Source: Adiantum capillus-veneris (lineage: Eukaryota > Streptophyta > Polypodiopsida > Polypodiales > Pteridaceae). From it: 64,000 nt of DNA. The DNA is taken from assembly GCA_014529385.2 (NCBI GenBank), contig CM043955.1:142398140-142462139 (forward strand). Reading direction: 5' to 3'. Both the position numbers and the translations under genes were made by a program. The notes below the pieces were generated by a model. That model did no database searches, had not been told where the DNA came from, and saw only the letters and a program-made list of their open reading frames with translations. The stretch's first letter is position 1, and each line of letters begins with the position of its first letter. Of this stretch, positions 34,701-45,821 are shown piece by piece.

Positions 34701-37700
34701 CAAGGTGGTAGCTATGCCGCGGTGACTCGTAAAAGGTGGACAATGGCATTCAGTTAAAACCTTTTCCCTCAATGGCTGTGTAACTCACAACATCGTTTTC
34801 TCATCAAGTAGCCATCCCGAATGGAATATCCCGCTACTATCTTCCCATTCCGTATCTGAGTGAAAATATCTGCAAAATCTATATCTGTGACATACTGATC
34901 GACCATATCCTCGAAGCTCCTATGATGTATCGCCAAAATAGCCAGAACCAACGGCTTCCGAGACACAGCATCTGCCACCAAGTTCTTCTGTCCCTGCACA
35001 TGGACAATCTGGAAGTGAAACTGTGACAAGATGTTCATCCACCTCATCTGCTTTTCCGATAGCTACTTCTATGACAAGAAGTAGCGTAAACTCTGATGAT
35101 CTGTGAAGACCGTAAAATCCGCTCCGAGTAGGTAATGTCGCCACTGAGTAAGAGCATGGATGACTGCCAAAAGCTCTTTCTCATAAATCTGTGCTGTCAA
35201 TTCCGGTCTTGAAAACAATCGGCTTTCGTAGGCAATGACATGGCCTTCTTGCATTAAGACCGCACCCAGACTACGACCGCAAGCATCACAATATACTTTG
35301 AATGACTTCTGCAAATCCGGCAAAGTCAAAATTGGTCCTGTAGTCAATTTCTCTTTCAATGTTTGAAAGGCAGTCACCTCCATGGGTCCCCACGAGAAAG
35401 GGACTCCTTTCTGCTTCAACATATGCAAAGGGGAAGCAGCCTCTGCAAACTTTATAATTAACCGCCTGTAGTACGAACACAAGCCTAAGAAGCTTCTAAC
35501 TTCATGGACATTCTTCCAATCGGGCCAATCACGGATAGTCTCTATCTTGGCCGGGTCCATCTGCACTCCTGCTGCTGTCCCAAAAAGTGTATCTTGGGTA
35601 GGAAAAATTTACTTTTCTTCACATTAATTACCAACTTGTGATCTCGTAATATCTGAAAGACCTGTAGCAGATGTTCTCTATGTTCTGCCTCATCCTTGGA
35701 GAAAACAATGATGTCGTCAAAGAAAGTGCCAACAATAGTCTGTACTCTCGAAAAATCATGTCCATCATCCGGTTAAATGTCGAAGGAGCATTGGTTAGGC
35801 CAAAAGGCATCACCAAAAAGTCAAATAATCCAAACATCGTCCGAAAAGCTGTCTTGTAGACATCTCCCGGCCTGATTCGGATCAACCGATTCGGATCTGA
35901 TGATATCCGCTCTTCAAGTCGATCCTGCTAAAACACGAGGATTCCTGTAGTCGGTCAAGAATATCATCGATCCTAGGAATCAGAAATCTGTTCTTGTTGA
36001 GAGCTCTATAATCCATAGTTACCCGAAACGGGAAATCGGAACGGGGAACGGGGAACGGCAACATGCATGAAATGCCATTCCCTGTTTCGGAGACTCACGT
36101 TTGAAACACAGAACGGGGACTCGGAACGGGAAATCGGGATGGGAACGGGGAACGGGGACCTGAAAATGGCCATTCCCTGTTACTATGCTATAATCGATGC
36201 ACGTTCTCCAAGATCCGTCTTTCTTCAAAACCAACAACACTGGAGAGCAATACGGTGAAGTACTAGGCTGGACAAGACCCTCTTCCAAGAGGTCTTTCAC
36301 TTGATTCATGATCTCTTCATTCTGGGCTCGGCTCACACGGTAAGGTGGCCGGTTCGATGATGTGCTTTCAGGTATCAGATCAATGGTATGATCCTCAGGA
36401 CGAGCTGGTGGTAACTCGTCAGGCAGGCCCTCTGAAAAGCAATCGGCATGATTGTTTAATCTATTCTCATCATTCAACACTTTCAAAAAGATCAAGTAAA
36501 CAAACAGACTAAATTTCATTAATTTGGAAACGGCCAAAGCCGATACAATAGGGATAGACTCGCCCTTAAGTTTCACATCAAGTACAATAGTTCGCCCTTC
36601 TCTGTAGTCAAAGTCGCTTTTCTCGCCCGATAGTCAACCATGGCGTTGTTCTTGTGGTACCAGGGAATTCCCAGGAGGACATCACAACCTTCCAAGGGCA
36701 TTATGTAGAAGTCCTCGTGCCCCAAATACCCCTGACAATGCAACCGAAGTTTGCCAATGACAGGTGAATGGTTACGTCCCTGCCGGGTGCCGCTAGAACT
36801 GCCTCTGCTAGTGGTCCCATCCGATCGAGTGTGATCTCGAGCCGCGCCACCAATTCAGGTGAAATGAAGTTGGCCTTGGCTCCTCTGTCAAAGAAGATCA
36901 GGGCTTCTTGGTCTTTCACTTTGCCCCAAGCTTGGCAAAGTTCTGTACTCTTGTCAATCGCGCTTGGGTCAATGCCCATGCAATCTGGAACCAGTCTTGC
37001 TTTCATCTTGCCTTTTCGTCCACGTTTCTCAGCTGCTTTCGAACCCTCGGCCTGTCTTCATCCTTGTCGTTCTGTTCTTTCGGTGCCTTTTTAGGACACT
37101 TTGCGAAGATGTGCCCAGTTTCCCCGCATCCAACGCACTTCCCCTCTTTGATGTAGTTTGCCCTCTCTCGAAGAGTGAGCTTGGGTCGTGCATCCTTTTC
37201 TTTCTTTTCTGGGTTGCTCTTCTTCTTTCTACTTTCATTGTTCGAAGTCTGTTCGGTCCTTTGCGTCATGATTTCATATGTGGGGTAGGTCAAACTGCTT
37301 GAATGAATGGAAAAACCCCGTTTCGCATGACTCATCAGTTCCTGAATGGAATCTGACTTTTGCTCTAAGCAGTGATCTCGAATCTCTGTAGGAAGTCCCA
37401 AGGTAAACCGCTCAATCTGTTCTTTGAACGAGATCTTCTTAAATGAAGAGGCTAGTAGAAAAGAGCTCCAAAATCTCTAGCAATATGCATCCAATGAATC
37501 TTTCTTGGTCATCCGAAGATGGTTCCAAGCAGTTCGTATATCACGTTCGTACTCCCGAGTCAACCAAGAAGAAATAAAAAAGCCTTTTAAATTTCAGCCA
37601 TTTAACTGGCGCTTTCTTGTTCAACAGAAGAGTGGACCACCAAGTTCGAGCATTTCCCTTGAAGTAAGAGGTAGCCCTCCGAATCTTGGAGTGCTCTGAG

Positions 37701-40700
37701 TAATGTCCTCCAGAGAAAGCTATGTCAAACTGCTGTATGAAGGCCAAAGCCTTCGAAGCATCACGAAATCTAGAAAACGTATCAAGTTTAATTGACTACC
37801 CACCTTCTTTAAACTCTCGGACTTTCTTGCTTTTATCCTCTAGAAAGTCAGACTGGTTGGCTTTATAGAAATTCGTCTTCTTTGCATAGACTCTGTGATC
37901 ACCGGAGTCCGAACTGTCTGAAAACGAGTCCTCTGTAGAACTGTCAAAAACTGGGCGAAATCTAGGCTTCTTTGCCTTTTTCCTGCCCTTTCCAAAGCTT
38001 TGCTTTTTGCTTCGCTTTTTCCCTTTTCTGTCTTCTTCGCTGGAGTCAGAAGAGCTAGAAGAACTGTCAGAAGAAGAAGAAGAAGAAGAATTGGATACTC
38101 TTTCAAATCTGACATGCTTTTTCTACTTTCTTGCCAAGGCAAAAGCAGATTGACGACCCAAATAACCCGGGAAGTCAGTTCCTTTCTTCTGATTTTTGTC
38201 GTGCTTTTCAGCTTTGTTTTGCGAGTCAAAAAGCTGAGAAATCCGTGTATCAACCACCTCTTTTAATTCTTGCTCTGTAAACATCTTTGGAGTAGGAGGT
38301 TTCTTGAGTGCCGGTTTGAGGGGTGGTTCTGTGGTTTGCCGCCACTGTGAGTGCACCTCGTCGAAGGAGGTCTGGCACAAATTTTGCAAATTTCAGGTCC
38401 TTCGCAAAATTTATCATCATCTTTGTTGCATCGTCAATCAATCGTCGACGCTCCATTACTACTAGTCTATGTGGACGACGATGATGTCGACGACAACGAC
38501 GATGGTGACTGTGACGATGACGACCATGGTGTCTTCGTCAAGTCCGGGATTGCGATGACGATGACGATGACGAAGGTGTCATCGTCAAGATAGGGATCTG
38601 CGATGACGATGGCGATGGTGTCGTCGTCAAGATAGGGACTTCGACGACGATGACGATGGCGACAACAACGATGGTGTCGACGACGACAGCCTCAAGGCTG
38701 AAAACTGAAAACGCTGGGCTATCTGCTGAAATCTGAAAACGCCAGGCTAATCTGGGTCTTCTTCTTCTTGAGAAAACGCTAGGGCTCCTGCTGAGGTGCT
38801 GCCTGCCTATTGGGTGCCTGCCTCCTTGTGTCCCTGCTTCTTTTGCTTCTACTAAGTGCCCAATGGGTTTCTTTTATAGATCTTTAGCAATTTGTCCTAC
38901 CTACTTTTCCAGCAAACTTACAAAAAGAATTCCAAAAGTCACTTTCAATAAAATGACTTATAAGAGGTGGTTCACACGGTAAAATGCCTGCATGATGAAA
39001 TGAATGTTCTTGTGCAAGAGAGGGTATGCAAGTGTGGCTGGCCTGGACATGCACGTCCTGCTAGAGGCTCACAAAGGTGTCAGGCTCAGTCCTAAGCTAA
39101 AACTCATGCTAGACTATGGCAGAAGCATGTCCACATGGCGCAAGTGAAGTGCACACGCGACAGCTGCTCTCGAACTCGCTGGCATGTCTTCATTTTGTTC
39201 TTGCTGTGCCTTTTTAGGGCACTTCGCGGAGACGTGCCCTTGTTCCCCGCATCCAAAACACTTCCCCTCTTTGATGTAGTTGGCCCTCTCTCAAAGAGTG
39301 AGCTGGGGTCGTGAATCCTTGTCTTCACATGGCGCAAGTGAAGTGCACACGCGACAGCTGCTTTCGAACTCGCTGGCATGTCTTCATTTTGTTCTTGCTG
39401 TGCCTTTTTAGGGCACTTCGCGGAGACGTGCCCTTGTTCCCCGCATCCAAAACACTTCCCCTCTTTGATGTAGTTGGCCCTCTCTCAAAGAGTGAGCTGG
39501 GGTCGTGAATCCTTGTCTTTCTTTTCTTGGGAACTCTTTCTCTTTCTACTTTCATTATTAGAAGTATGTTGGGTTCTCTGAGTCAAGATCGCATCTATGG
39601 GGTAAGTCAGATTGCTCGAGTGAGTGTATGGAAAAACCCCGTTTCACATGACCCATCTCTTGAATAGAATTTGACTTTTGTTCCAAGCAGTAGTCTCGGA
39701 TCTCTATAGGAAGTCCGCAGCAAAACGGCTCAATCTGTTCTTTAAACGAGACCTTCTTAAATGAAGAAGCTGGTAGAAAAGAGCTCCAAAATCTCTCGCA
39801 ATACTCGTCCAGAGAATCTCCCTTGGTCATCTGAAGATGATTCCAAGCAGTTCGTATATCTCGTTCGTACTCCCAAGTCAGCCAAGAAGAAATAAAAACC
39901 CTTTTGAATTTCAACCATTTAACTGAAGCTTCCTTTCTCAGTAGAAGGGTGGACCACCATGTTCGAGCATTTCCCTTGAAGAAAGATGTAGCCCTCCGAA
40001 TCTTGGAGTGCTCTGAGTAATGCCCTCCAGAGAAAGCTATGTCAAGCTGCTGTGAGTCCTCTGTAGAACTGTCACAAACTGGACAAAATTTATGCTTCTT
40101 TGCCTTTTTCTTGCCCTTTCCGAAGCTTTGCTTTTTGCTTCGCTTTCTCCCTTTCTTGTCTTCTTCGCTCGAGGCAAAAGAGCTAGAAGAACTGTCACAA
40201 GAAGAAGAAGAAGAAGAACTTGGTAGTCCTTCAAATCGTACACGCTTCTTCTGCTTTCTTGCCGATGCAAAAGTAGATTGACAACCCAAATAACCCGGGA
40301 TGTCAGTTTCTTTCTTATGCTTTTTATCGTGCTTTTTGGCTTTATCGTTTGCGTCCAAGAGCCGACTGAACCACCTCTTGTAATTTTTGCTCTGTAAACA
40401 TCCTCGGAGAAGGAGGTTTCTTGAGTGTCGGTTTGATGGGTGGCTCTGTGGCCTTCTGCTACTGGGTGTGCACTTCTGTGAGGGATTCCTGAGTCAAAAA
40501 TTTTGCAAGTTTTGGAATGTTAATCATCATCTTTGTTGCTTCGTCAACCAATTGTCAACGTTCCATCTCTTCAATCTCAGCCTGAGTTTGCCAAGGTGGG
40601 CCGTACTCTTCTGACTGCTCATGCGAATCTTCTCCGCGATCTACTCCCGCATTCGCGAAAGCAAAAGAAGTCGACTGATTTCTGTTGGAATCAATAAGTG

Positions 40701-43700
40701 TCGCGAGAAAATTATCGGATTTCCCGATAGAAGAGAAATCGGCTGCGCTCTGATACCACTGTAACTAACTTGGACACCCCAAGTCAAGATTCTACCGCGA
40801 CACAGCAGAGATTCACTTCAAAACAGTTCACAATTCACACTTGAGTCGACACGGCCTGGCGTAGTTCCATGCCTAGAGATATTGGCCCCAAAGACTGGCG
40901 CCCCTTTCGGTATTTCTTTTTGTATTAATCTGTGTTCAAAGTACAAGAGAGTGAGTAGGTATTCACTCTCAGACTCTGCGTCCAGATGCTCTGAGAAGTG
41001 AGGCCCTGCCCACTTATTTATTGATACAAGGGATGCCCAAAAGCAGAGCCCCAAAAGCATAGCCCCAAAAGCAATAAGTGAAAAGCTTTTAATATTCAAA
41101 AGCAACTGGCCCAAAAGCTGTCAGTGTAATTTTCGGCAGGCTGTACGGATAGTCAGCGCGACTTGCAGAGATCCGTACAGTCAATGTGAATTGCGGAAAT
41201 CCGTACGCCAGCCACGTCAGCAGAATTCAGCGCTTGCTTTCTTTTTATTCTTGTGTCCCCCAAGGTCCCCTCGTCACTTAGCCCATAAGTTAGGACAACT
41301 TAGGGAGTTGCCGCGTCACCAGTTTGTGACATTTGCAGTCCAGATGCTCAGATTGATCGCAGGAAGATAGGTTCGGTGCTATGGTGGGAGGACTATGGCT
41401 ATGATGGCCCTGAGCTTCAAAGATTGGCAATCCGTATTCTCAGCCAGTCAGTTAGTACCTCATGCTTGGAGCAATTTTTGGGAGTACCTTTAGCCACATT
41501 GCTTCCAAGAAGAGAAATTGGCTTGGAGTGGAGAAGGCAAATGATCTTGTCTTCGTCAACGCAAATTTGAAAATGCTTTGTAAGAGTGCAAGTAAACAGA
41601 CAGATCCTTTTACACAGAGGAAGATGGAGCAAGAGACTCCTCAGGCAGATGGAGATACAAAAACACCAACACCAGGTACTATACTCATGGCTGAGGTCGA
41701 GCAGGGCCTAGAGCTCGATGATGAGGAATGGGAGGATGTGCCTGACGTACAGCCGGCTACTACTAATTGGGAGGCTTCTCAGGCTAGTGGCTCGAGTCTT
41801 GAGTCTTGAGACTCGAGAGTTGAGACTTTAGGACTTCCATTATCCATACCTTTTTGTATTGTGGCTTTGCCCTCTTTGTAGCATCTTTATGGTATTTGTC
41901 ACCTTGGATCTTTCGGTATTGTTGTTTGCCCCCCTTGTAGTCTCATTATGGTATATGTCACCTTTAATTTTTTGTAGCACCTTGGCGGGCCTTGTTAGCC
42001 AAAATTAAGCAAAAAGTATATTTTGCTCAATGTTATGGCTCAACTTTCAAGTCTTATCTCTAACTTCTACTCTTGCAATTATTTGAGAGCTAATTGCATG
42101 TGTTAGTGTATGGGTATTATGTCTATTGTGTATGTACTATGACCGTGGCGCCGCACATCACAATCAAGTCATAATAAGGTTGAATCGTGTTTTTTGTGGA
42201 TATCAGAGTCAAAGGACTCTAGTACTACTTGTATTCAAACACATAATGCTAAAAATTACATTATTTGGGTGTTTTTTACATAGTTGCAGGGGACGGGGGG
42301 ACGGGCCCTAGGGCCGGGGGACGCCCGAAACTAGGCCAGGGACGGACGGAAATTTGTCCGATCGACGGGGTCGCACGCAGCCGGACCGAGGACATTAGGG
42401 GACAGACCGGGAACGGACAAAATCAGGCAGCCCAAAATTTCAAATTTTTAAAAAAATGACCGTTGAAAACAATCATTTGCAGCCAACGACCTTATCTTTT
42501 GGGGGGGTTTGGCCCTTGGGAGGCTATAAAAACCGCCTTGGGCCTCATCTTCCCTCAAGCTTTTCTCTCTACTCGGAGTCTACGTCGCTCTACGACTACG
42601 CAGTACGGTCTACCTTCTAGAGGCTTCTAAGCCTTCTACACTCTACACTCTACCCTTGAGTCTCCACTCTCTCCCTCTTCTACCCTCTCAACTTTGAAGC
42701 TCTCCTCTACTCTCTCTCCACACAAGCTCTCCTCTAACTTTTAAGCTATTAGCTCTACTCTCTCCACCATCATGTCATCTCAAGCCAACTCCACTTCTCA
42801 AGCCGGCTCTTCTCGAAGGAGGCCCGCCGTGCAAACATGTTCGTAGTGGGATGAAGTTGACTCTAGCACACGTGGCAAAGGTGGCAATGCAAGACCATGG
42901 ACATGCAAGCTATGCCCGTACAAGAGAACGGGTGGTGCAAACAAAGTGCGAGCCCATCTTCTTCATGAATCCGGTCACGAGGTGAAGTTTTACCCTCGAG
43001 TAACTCCCGAGAAGAGGTTGGATCGTCTTGAGAAGCTCACGGTGTATGAGGTCTCGGAAGCGGCCAAGAGGGTCCGTTTTGTTGTCGTTGATCCCTCCGC
43101 CACGGCGACAACGTGAGAGCAAAGGGAAGCCAACCTTGACGACATCTCTCAAGCGTTCAAGACAAACGCATCTACACCGTCCTCTTCCGTTGCGCATCGC
43201 CAAAGCACCCTCAATGAAAATTGGAATCCTAAATTGAAGGAAGAGGTGGATAGGTCGGTTGCCCGATTCTTCTTCCACGACCACATTGCCTTCCATGCTT
43301 CGCGGTGAGTTTCCCTTTGCATATGCACATTGCAATCTCCCATTTTGTATTCATTATGGGGTCTCGACTCTCGACTCTCCATACTAACACAACATGCTCT
43401 ATTTTGTGTGGAAAGGTCTCCATACTTTCGAACCATGGTTACGAAAATAGGGGAATATGGCTCCTCTTATGTGCCACCTTCATTGGAGAGGCTTCGCACC
43501 ACCCTCCTTGACAAAGAGAAGCTTGCCGTGGAGCAAGCGGCCCAAGCAACAAAGGATTTGTGGGAGACCAATGGCGTCTCTCTCCTTGTAGATGGATGGA
43601 GCGACACCCGCAAGTGGTCCATCCACGGAGTGGTGGCCTACTCTCGGGGGGAGATGTACTTTGTGGAGTCACATGATGCATCCGATAGTGACAAGGCCGT

Positions 43701-45778
43701 GGAGATGCTTGCTGCGGAGTGGACAAGCACCATAGAGATCACCGGCCCAGAGAAAGTCCTTTGTATGGTTGCAAATGCAGAGGCGTCAAATAGGGCAGCC
43801 GGGGCTATCATTGAGGGCATGTATCCCAACATCCATGTCACATTTTGCATGGCGCATTGCCTCAATAACCTCCTCAAGGACATAGGGAACTTGTCATGGA
43901 TTTCACCCACCATTAGTGACGCCTCTCGAATTGTCTCCTTTGTGCTCAACCATCAAAAAGTGCGCCACGAATTCTCAAAGAGGAGCCACTTGTCCTTGCT
44001 CAAATATTTAGAGACAAGATTTGCATTCAATTGGCTTATGCTAAGCCGCTTGTCTACATGTGGCCGAGCCTTAAGGGGCCTCTTTCTCAGTGATGAGTAC
44101 CAAGCCATGTCGAAGTCTACATCAACAACAGGATTGAAATGCCGAGAATGGGCCGACGACGCCGCTTGGTGGGAGGAGGTGAAGACTCTTGACGCCATGG
44201 TCAAGCCTATTCTACACCTACTTCGAGTTGTGGATGGCTTGCAGCCATGCATTGGCAAAGTCTACGAAGCCATGGATCGAATGATAGAGGCACTTGAGAA
44301 GCTTGTGCCTGACCCTGTTCAATATGCGGAGATTCATGGCTTGTGTGAGTCGAGGTGGAATGGATACTATGCTTGACCCCGAGTTTCAGGGAAGGCGTCA
44401 AGAGACCGACAATAAGGTGAGCAAAGGATGGCGGCTTGCATTGGAGCGCCTTGAGCCTAGCAATGACACTGGGCGCAAGATTAGAGACGAGCTACTCAAC
44501 TACTACAGGCAAAAGAAGGGCTCCTATGGATGTGTAGATGCACAGGTTGATTGCAACAAGATTGGCTCGGTTTTGTGGTGGGAGGACTATGGAGGAGATG
44601 GCCCACATTTGCAGCGCTTGGCTGTTCGTGTCCTTAGCCAAGCATGTACCACTAGTTGCTTGGAGCAACTATGGAGGTGTACAGCCACATTGCCTCTAGG
44701 AAGAGGAATCGCCTTGGGGTCGAGAGGGCCAATGATTTGGTGTTTGTGAGCGCTAACTAGCGCATGCTGGCCAAGAGCATCACACACAAGGCAAATCCCT
44801 TCACTGAGTGGGAGATGGCACAAGAGAATCCATCTATGGCCGATACACTTTTGAAGGAGCTAGAGGAGGACTTCGAGCCTCAATGCGAGCCTCCCGAGAC
44901 CTCATACGCCGCTGACGACCTCGACTACGACGACGATATGGAGATTCAGCAAGCGAGCACTTCTTGAGTTTGATGATCATTGATCACTCTCGAGTCTAGA
45001 CTCTTGAGTCTACGACTCTACCTACTACATAGCCCTTTGTACTTTTTGTTATCCTTGAGGCTTGTCCTAAGTCCTTTAGGCTTTTTGACTCTTGAGCCCT
45101 TGTGGCATGCACTTTTCATTTGTATCCATCGACGTTTTATTAGCACATTTCCGCCTGTATGACTCGTGTTCTTTGGTCTATTTAGTGTAAATTTGTGGTC
45201 AAAGTGATGCTCTATGTGTGTGGCATGTGTGTAGGTCAAAAAATGCCAAAAAAACTCTTCTTTTTTTTTGCCGTTCCGACCGCCGTCCCTGTTTCTTGAC
45301 TTTTGCCGTCCCGTCCCCGTCCCCGTTCCCGACCCAGACCTGCCGTCCATAGTTACAGGGGAACGCCCCCTAGCCCCCGTTCCGACGTTCCGGGGGGCAA
45401 TTCCCTTCCCGAACGTTCCGAAACGTCCCGGAATGTCTGACTTTCCGGGTGGCCAATGCAAACCGGAACGGCCGTTCCGGAACGTTCCAAAACGCCCCCG
45501 GACCGTTCCGGAATGCCCCTGGAACGGCCAACGGCTACAAACAAATTTGGCAAAATTTGAAAAAATTGAAGTAAATGTTTGGGCTTCTTTTGAAAGTGTG
45601 CGAGGCCTCAAGGACTCATAAAATGCACCCCCCTCCCCCTTTCTCTTCACAAGCTAATCCTCAAGGCTCAAGCTCTCTCCCTCTCACTCTCAAGATCTCT
45701 CCCTCTCAAGACTCACTCTCTCAAGGCTCAAGGCTTCAAGCCTTCAAGCTCTCTTCCTCTCCCTCCCACTCTCTTAAA

Positions 45779-45821
<43 letters not shown>

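Larger units (their letters stand above)
33418..40758 (-). mobile_element. Ty3 element G2, internal region
   Basis: From right to left on the minus strand: primer site, gag copy b, a non-coding block, gag copy a, protease, RT (with a MITE), RNase H, integrase, chromodomain and a polypurine tract (CAAGAGGGGAG, about 33430-33418). No LTR follows the purine tract, so the 3' LTR is absent, while the 5' LTR is present at 40760-41331. Two gag regions in one element are abnormal and imply duplication or fusion of two copies. Confidence 0.82.

Noticed and set aside
42910-43436. Minus-strand ORFs over the hAT transposase
   Set aside because: They are antisense shadows of the BED and core regions, which show clear motifs on the plus strand.
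45018-45650. 210-codon minus-strand ORF
   Set aside because: It lies in GC-rich hAT subterminal repeats and across the nested element boundary. The composition explains its openness.
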